Source of the DNA: Streptomyces sp. SDr-06
Lineage (GTDB): Bacteria > Actinomycetota > Actinomycetes > Streptomycetales > Streptomycetaceae
Length of the DNA: 64,000 bases
Direction: 5' to 3'
NCBI RefSeq assembly: GCF_003324565.1
Contig: NZ_QOLA01000014.1
Coordinates: forward strand, 143,719 to 207,718
The position numbers were made by a program, and so were the translations under genes. The notes below the pieces were generated by a model. That model did no database searches. It was not told the DNA's origin and saw only the letters and a program-made list of their open reading frames with translations. Positions 17,282 through 27,286 of this stretch are shown piece after piece (within the stretch, counting starts at the first letter, position 1; the number at the start of each line of letters is the position of its first letter).

Positions 17282-17342
17282 TCACCTCTTCCCGCTCCGT
17301 CGGCGTCGGTCCAACTCAGCCCGTTCCGCGGCCAGTTGGGGC

Positions 17343-17786
17343 TCAGTCGTCCTCGCGGGACCGCCGCGGGCGCAGCCACGGCCAGCGGTGCGCCGCGTGC
17401 ACGGCGTTCACCGCCACGATGCCGAGCCAGGTGGTGAGCAGTCCGCTGTACCCGGCGTTCACCACGCCGATCGCGGAGAGCGGTATCGCGAGGATCAGCG
17501 AGATCATGGCGAAGCCGAAGCGCTCGCCGAAGTGGCTCTCCTGGCCGCTTTGCGGCGGGCGGCCGCCGCGGGCCACCACCATCTGCTGTTCCGCCAGTTG
17601 CCTGCGCACGCGCCGGTCGACCGAGCCGTCCACCCGCTGCTCGACCTTCTCCAGGAAGGAGTCGACGAGCGCGGACTCGTACTCGGGGCCGAGCTCCCTG
17701 CGGGCGTTCAGGGTGGCGTCGAGTTCCTTCTTGAGCTCAGCGTCCTTCACGAGACTGGGCCTGGGCTCGGTGTCACGGGCATCCAT
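17343..17786 (-). CDS. Small 2-TM membrane protein of unknown function
   Basis: The 147-residue protein has a charged, helical cytoplasmic N-terminus (about 1-90, with VKDAELKKELDATLNARREL and EKVEQRVDGSVDRRVRRQL) followed by two transmembrane helices (about 93-135). It ends in an Arg-rich tail. The layout is that of actinobacterial 2TM-domain proteins. The start at ATG 17786 lies inside the last codons of the split permease upstream, overlapping by 14 bp, so translation is probably coupled. No enzymatic motif is visible. Confidence 0.65.
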   Translation of the reverse strand: MDARDTEPRPSLVKDAELKKELDATLNARRELGPEYESALVDSFLEKVEQRVDGSVDRRVRRQLAEQQMVVARGGRPPQSGQESHFGERFGFAMISLILAIPLSAIGVVNAGYSGLLTTWLGIVAVNAVHAAHRWPWLRPRRSREDD

Positions 17787-19259
17787 GCATGTCACGGTAC
17801 GGATCCGGGGCCGTCCGCACACGGGGGCTACCCCCCGTATTCCTTCCTCGTGCCAGCACGAGGAAGAGCGCCGCCGGGACCGCGAGTCCCACGATCCAGG
17901 AGGCGTCGGCGCCGCCGAGCCGCTCGACCAGCGGGCCGGTCCAGAAGCTCGTGGCCAGGAACGGGAGCTGGGCGAGCACGCCGAGGACGTACACCGCCAG
18001 CGCGTCCCAGCGCCAGGCGCCGTAGCGGCCGCGCGGGTCGAACAGGGCCGGGATGTCGTAACGCTCGCGGGAGATCAGGTAGTAGTCGACCAGGTTGATC
18101 GCGGACCATGGTGTGAAGAAGGTCAGCAGGAACAGCAGGAAGTCCTTGAACGAGGTCAGGAACGAGTCCTTGCCCGCGAGGGCAACGGCCGTGCCGGCCA
18201 CCATGATGCCGCCGATGTAGAGGGCGCGGGCGCGCGGCCCGATGGTCCTCTGGGCGCGGAAGCCGCTGACGCCGGTCACCATCGACATGAAGCCGCCGTA
18301 GGTGTTGAGCACGTTGATGGTGAGCTTGCCCAGCGCGATCGTGAAGTACAGGAAGGAGGCGATCAGACCGGTGCCGCCGAGCCCGACCACGTAACCGACC
18401 TGGTGGGCGAGGAAGGCGTCGCCCGCCGTCGCGGCGACCAGCACGCCGAACGTCATCGACCTCCCCCAAGCTCTCAAAGAGCAGGGGGGACCCCCATCGA
18501 GCCGAGCGCCGAGCCCGCCAGCGTCCACCAGAAGGTGGCGCGGGCGCTGGTCGTGCGGGGCAGATAGCGCGAGTAGCCCGCGACGTACGGGCCGAACGCC
18601 AGTTGCCAGGAGGCCGAGAGGGACACGGCGAGCAGGAACATCGGCAGGTGGAAGGCGCGGTCGTGCAGGACCGCCGCCAGGTCGATCCGGTCGAGCAGGC
18701 GTATGCCCAGGTAGACGAAGGCCAGCGCGCAGACCGCGCTCGCCACCCGGCCGAGCGCGTGGATCACCCGGTAGCCGATCGTCGCCGTCACGGCCGTGAC
18801 CAGGGCGAAGACGACGATGCCGGGGGTCTCGCCGAGGTGGGTGAGTTCACCGACCGCCTGGCCCGCGAGCACGCTGCCACTGGCGAAGAAGCCGACGTAC
18901 ATCACGATCACCAGGAGCAGCGGCACCACCGCGCCCCGCACGCCGAACTGGGCCCGCGAGGAGATCATCTGCGGCAGGCCGAGGCGCGGACCCTGCGCCG
19001 AGTGCAGCGCCATCACGGCGCCGCCCAGCAGGTTGCCCACGACGAGGCCGATCAGGGACCAGAACGCGCCGCCGCCGAAGACCACGGCGAGGGCGCCGGT
19101 CACCACGGCGGTGATCTGGAGGTTGGCGCCGAGCCAGAGCGTGAACTGGCTGAAGGCGCTGCCGTGGCGCTCCTCGTCCGGGACGACGTCGATGGAGCGG
19201 CGCTCGACGAGCAGGGCTCCCGGTGCCGCGGGGCGGACGGGCTGGGCTGCTTCGGCCAT
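17773..19259 (-). pseudogene. NCS1-family cytosine/nucleobase permease split by a palindromic insertion
   Basis: Two frames together encode one NCS1 (CodB-like) permease. The first, ATG 19259 to stop 18474 (261 residues), has the N-terminal half (ERHGSAFSQFTLWLGANLQI, HSAQGPRLGLPQMISSRAQF, ending ...LAGSALGSM then a short junk tail). The second (18456 to 17773) starts MTFGVLVAATAGDAF and carries the remaining helices (TFFTPWSAINLVDYYL). The break is a 35-bp palindromic element with a 6-bp target repeat; removing 41 bp restores one 481-residue frame reading GSALGSM-TFGVLV. The second half could still be made by reinitiation because the element places GGGGGAGG before the duplicated ATG. Its position beside hut genes hints at a urocanate, imidazole or nucleobase substrate, but this is inference. 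Confidence 0.85.
18460..18494. mobile_element. 35-bp palindromic miniature element with 6-bp target-site duplication
   Basis: The insert begins CCTCCCCCAAGCTCTC and ends AGAGCAGGGGGGACCCC. Inside it GCTCT-CAA-AGAGC forms a hairpin flanked by C-rich and G-rich arms. CATCGA is present on both sides (18454-18459 and 18495-18500). One copy of CATCGA without the insert restores the permease frame exactly, which is direct evidence of insertion. The same framework, CTCCCCCAAG, variable stem, AGGGGGGACCCCC, is the core of larger repeats at about 35245-35279 and 53576-53610. No transposase is encoded, so it would need an enzyme in trans. Confidence 0.8.
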
Positions 19260-19324
19260 GGAGAGGGTGTGCTCCTTCGCGACGAGGAGGCGGTGCGGGC
19301 TTGCCCGGCTGTATATGGTCATGC

Positions 19325-19354
19325 AGAGTTCTGGGTGTCTGAATAACTTGTCAA
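19325..19354 (-). promoter_or_regulatory. Candidate promoter of the permease gene
   Basis: On the minus strand there is a consensus TTGACA -35 (19354-19349) and, 18 bp on, a weak -10 AACTCT (19330-19325), about 65 bp before the permease ATG. The surrounding AT-rich segment may hold an operator. Confidence 0.4.
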
Positions 19355-19406
19355 TGGTTCGTGCCCGGGCCGTTGGTGCCGCGTCCGGAAAAGGTGGTGT
19401 TCGCGC

Positions 19407-19802
19407 ATGTTGTCGTCCCACGTCGTGGATGCTCCGCGGGATGCGACGACGGGGATCGTCGTGCTCGGGGCGCGGGCGGTGGCCGATGAGGTCGCCCCGG
19501 CCCCGCTCGGCCACGCTGTACTCTCTCGGGGCGTCGAGGGGCGGGCCGGCTCCGCCTCGCTCGCGGCCCGCCGGAGCCCGCTGCCCGGCGGGGTGCCGCG
19601 ACGGGTGGTGGGGGGCGAACTGGTCGCGGCGGCAGGGGCGTTGCTCCGGCGCGGACCGGGACCGGACCCGGAGCCGCCCATCGGGCGGGCGTTCGCGCTC
19701 GCCGATTCCGTACGGGACGAGGACACCAGTGACCGGCCGCTGACCGCGGACGTCGACCGGGCGGCCGCGCCGCTCGACCGGTTCAAGGAGCTGAACGTAT
19801 GA
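19407..19802 (+). CDS. Hypothetical protein preceding the RpiR regulator
   Basis: This is a 131-residue frame whose stop overlaps the next start (GTATGA), as in a coupled operon. The sequence is Ala/Arg/Pro-rich with no clear domain, signal or membrane helix; the end (DVDRAAAPLDRFKELNV) looks ordinary. I do not recognise it, and it may be a remnant of a larger gene. An AAGGAG inside its last codons is the ribosome site for the regulator gene. The start at ATG 19407 is uncertain. Confidence 0.4.
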   Translation: MLSSHVVDAPRDATTGIVVLGARAVADEVAPAPLGHAVLSRGVEGRAGSASLAARRSPLPGGVPRRVVGGELVAAAGALLRRGPGPDPEPPIGRAFALADSVRDEDTSDRPLTADVDRAAAPLDRFKELNV

Positions 19803-20653
19803 AGGGGGACGGCATGAGCGAGGGCCCTGCCGCACGGCTGCAACAGCTCTTCGAGGGGCGCAGGCTGACCCCGACGCAACGGCGCATCGCCCACTGCATG
19901 GTGCGCCGCGCCGCCGACGTCCCCTTCCTGTCGAGCGTCGAGCTCGCCGAACTCGCCGGGGTGAGCCAGCCCTCGGTCACCCGGTTCGCGGTCGCCCTCG
20001 GCTTCGACGGCTACCCGGCGCTGCGCCGGCACCTGCGCGAGGTGGCCCCCGCGGTGACCGGCGAGGCGGCCGAGACCTCGTACAACGAGTACCAGCAGGC
20101 CGTGCAGGCCGAGATCGAGAACCTCCAGCACCTGGCCGGGCTGCTCGCGGACCCGGGGCCGGTCGAGAACGCGGGCCGGCTGCTCGCCGCCTCCCGGCCG
20201 CTGCCCGTGCTCGGACTGCGCGCGGCCTCCTCGCAGGCCCGCGGCTTCGCCTACTTCGCGGCCAAGGTCCACCCGGATGTACGCCTGCTCGACGAGGGCG
20301 GCACCATGCTGGCCGACCGGATCGACGCGGCGCTGCGGGCCGGGGCCTCGGCCCTGCTGTGCTTCGCGCTGCCGCGCCATCCCCGGGAGGTCGTCGAGGC
20401 GCTGGCGTACGCGCAGTCCGCCGGGCTCACCGTGGTCACGGTCGCCGACTCGGCGTTCGCGCCGGTCGCCAAGTACAGCGACCTGCTGATCCCGGCGGCC
20501 GTCGGCACCGGGCTCGCCTTCGACACGGCGTGCGCGCCGATGCTGCTCGGCCGGGTCCTGCTCGAAGCCATGTGTGACGACCTGCCGGACGCGCAGGCCC
20601 GCCTGGAGGAGTTCGACGCGAAGGCGGCGGCGCGCGGCCTGTTCGTGGAGTAG
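19799..20653 (+). CDS. MurR/RpiR-family transcriptional regulator
   Basis: The 284-residue DNA-binding protein has an RpiR-type helix-turn-helix (about 5-82, PTQRRIAHCMVRRAADVPFL and GVSQPSVTRFAVALGFDGYP) followed by a SIS phosphosugar-type sensor domain (about 125-260, with LRAASSQARGFAYF and DSAFAPVAKYSDLLIP). It lies between the NCS1 permease and the hut genes, so it is a candidate regulator of histidine or nucleobase use. In the hut setting the SIS domain may bind a non-sugar ligand. The start is ATG 19799, 8 bp after AAGGAG; ATG 19814 is a weaker option. Confidence 0.85.
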   Translation: MKGDGMSEGPAARLQQLFEGRRLTPTQRRIAHCMVRRAADVPFLSSVELAELAGVSQPSVTRFAVALGFDGYPALRRHLREVAPAVTGEAAETSYNEYQQAVQAEIENLQHLAGLLADPGPVENAGRLLAASRPLPVLGLRAASSQARGFAYFAAKVHPDVRLLDEGGTMLADRIDAALRAGASALLCFALPRHPREVVEALAYAQSAGLTVVTVADSAFAPVAKYSDLLIPAAVGTGLAFDTACAPMLLGRVLLEAMCDDLPDAQARLEEFDAKAAARGLFVE

Positions 20654-20732
20654 AAGCCACGCGCGCCTCTCAGGAACCGCTCATCTTGCCCGGCTACCCT
20701 CCGCGCCAAGATTCGAGGCACGGAGGTGTGAC

Positions 20733-21299
20733 GTGGGGCGCGGAGGGCAGGCGCTGGCGCGCGTGGCGGTGATCGTACGGGCCGGGGCGGCCCCGCTGTT
20801 GTGGTTCGGCCTGCTGGCCGCGGGCCTGGGAGCGGCGCTCCCGGTGAGCCTGACCGGGCGCCGGATCGGCCTGCTCGCGGGGGCCGCGCTGTTCCTGGTC
20901 GCGGCGGTCGCCGTGCCGGTGACCCGGCGCCGCCGCTACACCCACTTCGCCGGGGCCGCCTCCCGCGCCGCCAAGGCGGACTTCCTCCAGGACCGCTCCG
21001 TCACCGTGCGGGCCTGGCGGCGGGCCTGGCGCTGGTGGCTGCTGCTCGGCTTCGCCGCTGCGGCCGGGTCCGCCTTCGCGCTGCCCGGCGCGGGCGGCCT
21101 GCTGATGGCGGGGGCGGGCGCGGGGCTGTGGCTGAAGTCGGCCTGGCTCGGCCGGGTCGAGCGGGCCGCCGACGCGCTGCTCTGGGTCCGCACCGACTGG
21201 GTGCCGCGGGGCGCGCCGGTGGGCAAGCGGGTGCGCGGCTTCCGGACCACCGGCCTCGGCGCGGGTGACGCCGCACCCGGCGGGGCCCGGCGCCGCTGA
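20733..21299 (+). CDS. Small membrane protein of unknown function
   Basis: The 188-residue protein has two hydrophobic helices near the N-terminus (about 11-60, APLLWFGLLAAGLGAALPV and GLLAGAALFLVAAVAVPV). A basic loop (TRRRRYTHFAGAA) and further hydrophobic segments (about 95-140) follow, giving four predicted membrane passes. The C-terminal tail is Gly/Arg-rich. No family is recognised. GTG 20733 follows GGAGG (20722-20726) by 6 bp; the longer upstream frame reads through the regulator gene and is not used. It converges on the decarboxylase gene. Confidence 0.65.
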   Translation: MGRGGQALARVAVIVRAGAAPLLWFGLLAAGLGAALPVSLTGRRIGLLAGAALFLVAAVAVPVTRRRRYTHFAGAASRAAKADFLQDRSVTVRAWRRAWRWWLLLGFAAAAGSAFALPGAGGLLMAGAGAGLWLKSAWLGRVERAADALLWVRTDWVPRGAPVGKRVRGFRTTGLGAGDAAPGGARRR

Positions 21300-21312
21300 C
21301 CGCACCGGGGCC

Positions 21313-22668
21313 TCAGAGCAGGGCGTCCACCTGCGCGCCGCCCGCCTCCGCGATCAGGTCCGCGATGGGCTGCGGGCTGCGTACGGTCGCGAACTCCACT
21401 CCCTCGGCCGTGGCCGTGAAGCCGTAGATCCCGGGCCGGGCAAGGGAGTTGTAGGAGTAGTGGTGGGCGAAGTAGTACGCCCCCGTGTCCAGCACGGCCG
21501 CGTGGTCGCCCTGTTCGAGCAGGGGCAGCGGGCGGTTCTCGGCGAGCAGGTCCCCGGCGAAACAGGCGGGCCCCGCGATGTCCTGCGCGACGGGCGGGCC
21601 CGGCTTGGGGCGGCCCTTCGCGTCGTACGCCTCGATCCGCAGCGGCCAGGAGGCGGGCGCGTACACGGTGCGGGCCGCGATCTGCACCCCGGCGTGGGTG
21701 ACCGCGATGGGCCGGCCGCCCGAGCTCTTCGCGTACTCCACCCGGGCGAGGACCGTGCCGTGCTTGGCGAGCAGCGAGCGGCCGAACTCCGTCACCAGGC
21801 CGTACCGCCCGTCGAACAGGCCCGGCACCTCCTCCTTGAGGAGCTGGGCGTAGGCGGCGTACGTCGGTGTCTCCTCGTCGGAGCCGAAGTTGACCGGCAG
21901 CCCGCCGCCGATGTCGAGGGTGTCGACCTGCTGCCGGCCGACCGCCGCGTTGATCTCCTCGGCGAGCTCGTAGGCGGCCCTGACGCCCTGGGCCATGAGG
22001 GCGAGCGCCACGCCCTGCGACCCGGAGTGCGTGTGCAGCCGGGTCAGCCAGGGGCGTTCCGCGTACGCCCGCACCACCCACTCCCGGGCGCCGTCGTCGA
22101 GCAGTGCCACCCCGAACTTGGACGTGGCCGTCGCCGTGGACAGCGCGTCGATGGACCCCGCGCCGAGCTGCGGATTGATCCGGAGCCCGATCGCTGAGGC
22201 GCCCGGGTGGCCGTCCCGGGAAGCGACGAGGGCGTCCAGGCGGGCCAGCTCCTGGGGGTTGTCGGCGTTGACGGCGATGCCCAGGGCGAGCGCCTCGCGC
22301 AGTTCGGCCGGGGTCTTGGCGGGGGAGTCGAGCACCGTGTCGGCGGGGCTGATCCCGGCGGCCCCGGCCAGGGCCAGCTCGCCCGGGCTCGCGACCTCCG
22401 CGCCCAGACCCTCGGCGCGCAGCAGCCGGAGCACCGGCACCAGCGGGCAGGCCTTCACGGCGAAGGCGTGCAGCACGGGCGCGTCGGTGACGGCGGCGAA
22501 GGCGGCCCGCAGCGCGGCCGCGCCCGCGCGGATGCCGGTGGTGTCCAGGAGGGCGACGATGGGGGCGTCGGGCCCGGCCAGGCCCTGCTCCACCGCGGCC
22601 CGCACGGCCTGTTCGCGGCGCTGGGCCGCGGCGGTCCCGGCCGTCGGGGACGTTGCCTGGGGAGTCAT
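21313..22668 (-). CDS. LysA-like group IV PLP decarboxylase (diaminopimelate decarboxylase family)
   Basis: A fold-type III PLP enzyme of 451 residues. It has the Schiff-base lysine in HAFAVKACP (K72), the barrel motifs SKFGV and HTHSGSQG, the phosphate-binding GGGLPVNF, and the C-terminal barrel signature GPACFAGDLLAENRPLP followed by DTGAYYFAHHYSYN. Diaminopimelate decarboxylases normally have C-E-x-x-D in that signature; here it is CFAGD, so the substrate may be another amino acid. The housekeeping lysA is usually elsewhere in Streptomyces. It is divergent from hutU with about 115 bp between starts. Confidence 0.8.
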   Translation of the reverse strand: MTPQATSPTAGTAAAQRREQAVRAAVEQGLAGPDAPIVALLDTTGIRAGAAALRAAFAAVTDAPVLHAFAVKACPLVPVLRLLRAEGLGAEVASPGELALAGAAGISPADTVLDSPAKTPAELREALALGIAVNADNPQELARLDALVASRDGHPGASAIGLRINPQLGAGSIDALSTATATSKFGVALLDDGAREWVVRAYAERPWLTRLHTHSGSQGVALALMAQGVRAAYELAEEINAAVGRQQVDTLDIGGGLPVNFGSDEETPTYAAYAQLLKEEVPGLFDGRYGLVTEFGRSLLAKHGTVLARVEYAKSSGGRPIAVTHAGVQIAARTVYAPASWPLRIEAYDAKGRPKPGPPVAQDIAGPACFAGDLLAENRPLPLLEQGDHAAVLDTGAYYFAHHYSYNSLARPGIYGFTATAEGVEFATVRSPQPIADLIAEAGGAQVDALL

Positions 22669-22717
22669 GGGATCAAGCCAATCACCGGGCGGCCGGACGT
22701 GCAGAGGGACCGGTCTA

Positions 22718-22746
22718 TTGACTAGTTCTATTCAGTGACCCAGGAT
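22718..22746 (+). promoter_or_regulatory. Candidate hutU promoter
   Basis: TTGACT (22718-22723) and CAGGAT (22741-22746) are 17 bp apart and match the vegetative HrdB-type consensus well. TCTATT repeats at 22714-22719 and 22727-22732 overlap the -35 region and may be part of an operator. Confidence 0.6.
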
Positions 22747-22782
22747 GTGAATATCTGGATCAGGTCACGAGGAGGCATCGCC

Positions 22783-24441
<1,659 letters not shown>

Positions 24442-24482
24442 CCCCGCCTGCTGGGGACGCGGGCGTGCCCGGCACCGACCCC

Positions 24483-24508
24483 GCCAGGGGCGCGGGGAAC
24501 TGCGCGAG
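24483..24508 (-). repeat. Dispersed repeat R1 (CGCGCAGTTCCCCGCGCC), copy 1
   Basis: The reverse complement reads CTCGCGCAGTTCCCCGCGCC then CCTGGC. The same motif recurs at 35320-35345, 53452-53478, 53509-53535 and 53688-53713. Here it lies in the gap between hutU and the M20 gene. Confidence 0.75.
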
Positions 24509-24552
24509 CGGCCACGCACGGTCGGAAGCCGGACGACCGGCGCATCCAGCCT

Positions 24553-24597
24553 CTCCGGCGTTCGGGGAGCGGGGGCCCGGGGGCGCAGCCCCCGGCA
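24553..24597. repeat. GC-rich palindromic intergenic repeat, copy 2
   Basis: It contains TTCGGGGAGCGGGGGCCCGG followed by GGGCGCAGCCCCCGG, a hairpin closely related to 5765-5802. Together with the R1 repeat it fills most of the 266-bp gap that splits the hut gene run. Confidence 0.55.
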
Positions 24598-24707
24598 GCA
24601 CCCGCCGGGCGGCGCCCGGTCCCCATCCCCCGGAGGCCCGCGGCGGAGCCGCCGAGTGTCGCAGCGGGAAGGGGCGGGGTGGGGAAAACCTCCCCTCCTT
24701 CCAGGAG

Positions 24708-25898
24708 ATGTGGCGCGAGCTCGCCCCCATCGGTCGCCACCCCGACACCCACGGCTACCGCCGCCACGCCTGGACCGGAGCCGACCAGGAGTGCCGGGAC
24801 TGGTTCCGCGCCCAGGCGGAGTCCCGAGGGCTCACCTACGAGCTCGACCGCAACGGCAACCAGTGGGCCTGGGCCGGCGACCCGGAGGCCGGCGACGCCG
24901 TGGTCACCGGCTCGCACCTGGACTCCGTCCCGGACGGCGGCGCCTTCGACGGCCCCCTCGGCGTCGTGTCGTCGTTCGCCGCCCTCGACGAACTCCGCCG
25001 CAGGGGAGCCGAGTTCACCCGCCCGCTCGCGATCACCAACTTCGGTGACGAGGAAGGCGCCCGCTTCGGCCTGGCCTGCGTGGGCTCGCGGCTCACCGCC
25101 GGGCAGCTCACCGTCGAGGCCGCGCACCGCCTGCGCGACCAGGACGGCGTCAGCCTGCCGCAGGCCATGGAGCGGGCCGGGTACGACCCGGACGCCATCG
25201 GCCCGGACCCGCGACGCCTCGCCCGCGTCGGCGCGTTCGTGGAGCTCCACGTCGAACAGGGCCGGGCGCTCGACCTGAGCGGGAACGCCGTGGGCATCGC
25301 CTCGGCGATCTGGCCGCACGGCCGCTGGCGGTTCGACTTCGCGGGGGAGGCCAACCACGCGGGCACCACCCGCCTGGTGGACCGCCGCGACCCGATGCTG
25401 ACGTATGCCGAGACCGTCCTGGCGGCCCGCCGCGAGGCCCAACTCGCGGGCGCCGTGGCCACGTTCGGCAAGATCTCCTGCGAGCCCAACGGCGTCAACG
25501 CCATCCCCTCGCTCGTGCGCGGCTGGCTGGACTCGCGGGCCGCCGACCAGTCCACCCTGGACACGGTCGTCGCCGCGATCGAGCAGGCCGCCCGGGAGCG
25601 GGCCGAGCGCGACGGGGTGGACCTCAGCGTCGTGCGCGAGTCCTTCACGCCCGTCGTGGAGTTCGAGCACGCGCTGCGGGACGAGATCGCCAAGATCCTG
25701 GGCGGTGACACCCCGGTCCTCGGGACCGGGGCCGGACACGACGCCGGAATCCTCTCCGGCTCGATCCCGACCGCCATGCTGTTCGTACGCAACCCCACCG
25801 GCGTCTCGCACTCACCGGCCGAATTCGCCGGCGAGGACGACTGCGTCGCCGGGGTGCTCGCACTCGCCGACGTACTGGAGGGCCTGGCGTGCAGGTGA
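24708..25898 (+). CDS. M20-family amidohydrolase (allantoate/N-carbamoyl amino acid type) in the hut cluster
   Basis: The metal-dependent amidohydrolase is about 396 residues long. Metal ligands lie in GSHLDSVPDGGAFDG (H about 69, D about 80), FGDEEGARFG, HVEQG, and GAGHDAG near the C-terminus. Relatives hydrolyse allantoate or N-carbamoyl amino acids. Between hutU and hutF/hutI it is a good candidate for the missing N-formylglutamate deformylase step, by inference. The start is uncertain: homology-like residues SFQEM precede ATG 24708, yet no in-frame start with a ribosome site exists upstream except inside repeat DNA (ATG 24438). It overlaps hutF by 10 bp. Confidence 0.8.
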   Translation: MWRELAPIGRHPDTHGYRRHAWTGADQECRDWFRAQAESRGLTYELDRNGNQWAWAGDPEAGDAVVTGSHLDSVPDGGAFDGPLGVVSSFAALDELRRRGAEFTRPLAITNFGDEEGARFGLACVGSRLTAGQLTVEAAHRLRDQDGVSLPQAMERAGYDPDAIGPDPRRLARVGAFVELHVEQGRALDLSGNAVGIASAIWPHGRWRFDFAGEANHAGTTRLVDRRDPMLTYAETVLAARREAQLAGAVATFGKISCEPNGVNAIPSLVRGWLDSRAADQSTLDTVVAAIEQAARERAERDGVDLSVVRESFTPVVEFEHALRDEIAKILGGDTPVLGTGAGHDAGILSGSIPTAMLFVRNPTGVSHSPAEFAGEDDCVAGVLALADVLEGLACR

Positions 25899-27226
25899 CG
25901 TACTGGCTGGAGCACGCCTGGCTGGACCCCGTGGCCGAGCCGGGCGTGGTCGTGGAGGTGGCCGACGACGGCCGGATCTCCGCCGTCCGCACGGGAGTCG
26001 AGGCGCCGCCGCCCGGCGCCGTCGTGCTGCGCGGGTTCACCGTGCCGGGGCTCGCCAACGCCCACTCGCACGCCTTCCACCGGGCTCTGCGCTCCACCGT
26101 GCAGGTCGGCTCCGGGACCTTCTGGACCTGGCGCGAGATCATGTACCAGGTCGCCTCCCGGCTCACCCCGGACTCGTACCACGCGCTCGCCCGCGCCGTG
26201 TACGCGGAGATGGCGCTGGCCGGGATCACCGCGGTCGGCGAGTTCCACTACCTCCACCACGCCCCGGGCGGCACGCCCTACGACGACCCCAACGCGATGG
26301 GCGAGGCGCTGATCGCCGCGGCCGCCGACGCGGGGATCCGGATCACCCTGCTCGACACGGCGTACCTGTCCTCGGGGTTCGGCGCGGCGCCCGACCGGCA
26401 CCAGCAGCGCTTCTCCGACGGCACGGCCGAGGCCTGGGCGGAGCGCTGCTCGGCCCTCAAGGAGCGGCCGCACGCCAGGATCGGCGCGGCCGTCCACTCC
26501 GTACGGGCCGTGCCCGCACGGGAGTTGGGCACGGTCGCGCGATGGGCGCAGGAGCGGCGGGCGCCGCTCCATGTGCACCTGTCCGAGCAGACCGCCGAGA
26601 ACGACGCCTGCCTGGACGCGTACGGCATGACGCCGACCCGGCTGCTCTCCGAGCACGGGGTGCTCGGGCCGCGCACCACCGGCGTGCACAACACCCACCT
26701 CACCGACGGGGACATCGCCCTGCTCGGCACCACGCGGACCGGCACCTGCATGTGCCCCACCACCGAACGCGATCTCGCCGACGGCATCGGCCCCGCGCTC
26801 GCCCTCCAGCGGGCGGGCTCCCCGCTCTCGCTGGGCAGCGACAGCCACGCCGTCATCGACATCCTCGAAGAGGCGCGGGCGATGGAGCTCGACGAGCGCC
26901 TGCGCACCCGCACCCGGGGCCACTGGACGGCGGCCGCCCTCCTCCGCGCGGCCACGGCCGACGGGCACACGGCGCTCGGCTGGGACGAGGCGGGGCGGAT
27001 CGAGGCGGGCGCGCTCGCCGACCTCGCCACGATCGCGCTGGACTCCGTCCGTACGGCGGGGGCGGTGCCTCGGCTCGCCGCCGAGACGGCCGTCTTCGCG
27101 GCGTCCGCGGCCGATGTGCGGCACGTGGTGGTGGGTGGCCGTCCGATCGTGCGGGACGGCTCCCACACCCTGATGCCCGACGTCCCGTCCGCCCTGTCCA
27201 AGGCCCTGACCACCCTGCGCACCTGA
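25889..27226 (+). CDS. hutF: Formimidoylglutamate deiminase
   Basis: Converts N-formimino-L-glutamate to N-formyl-L-glutamate and ammonia. This is the five-step histidine route, in place of direct HutG hydrolysis to formamide. The 445-residue amidohydrolase-superfamily barrel has the metal motif NAHSHAFHRAL, HVHLSEQTAEN, TGVHNTHLT and the catalytic-Asp region LGSDSHAVIDILEEAR. GTG 25889 starts inside the last codons of the preceding gene, so the two are translationally coupled. The product feeds N-formylglutamate to a deformylase, possibly the coupled M20 enzyme. Confidence 0.88.
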   Translation: MQVTYWLEHAWLDPVAEPGVVVEVADDGRISAVRTGVEAPPPGAVVLRGFTVPGLANAHSHAFHRALRSTVQVGSGTFWTWREIMYQVASRLTPDSYHALARAVYAEMALAGITAVGEFHYLHHAPGGTPYDDPNAMGEALIAAAADAGIRITLLDTAYLSSGFGAAPDRHQQRFSDGTAEAWAERCSALKERPHARIGAAVHSVRAVPARELGTVARWAQERRAPLHVHLSEQTAENDACLDAYGMTPTRLLSEHGVLGPRTTGVHNTHLTDGDIALLGTTRTGTCMCPTTERDLADGIGPALALQRAGSPLSLGSDSHAVIDILEEARAMELDERLRTRTRGHWTAAALLRAATADGHTALGWDEAGRIEAGALADLATIALDSVRTAGAVPRLAAETAVFAASAADVRHVVVGGRPIVRDGSHTLMPDVPSALSKALTTLRT

Positions 27227-27286
27227 CCCCTCGGGGCTGCCGGGAACAACCCTGCCAGGGGCGGGGCGGGGGACAGAAAGGAAGTC

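Noticed and set aside
18474..18500. Permease break as a simple sequencing frameshift
   Set aside because: The inserted 41 bp include a 6-bp direct repeat and a palindrome of a family seen elsewhere in the window; this is an insertion, not a base-calling error.
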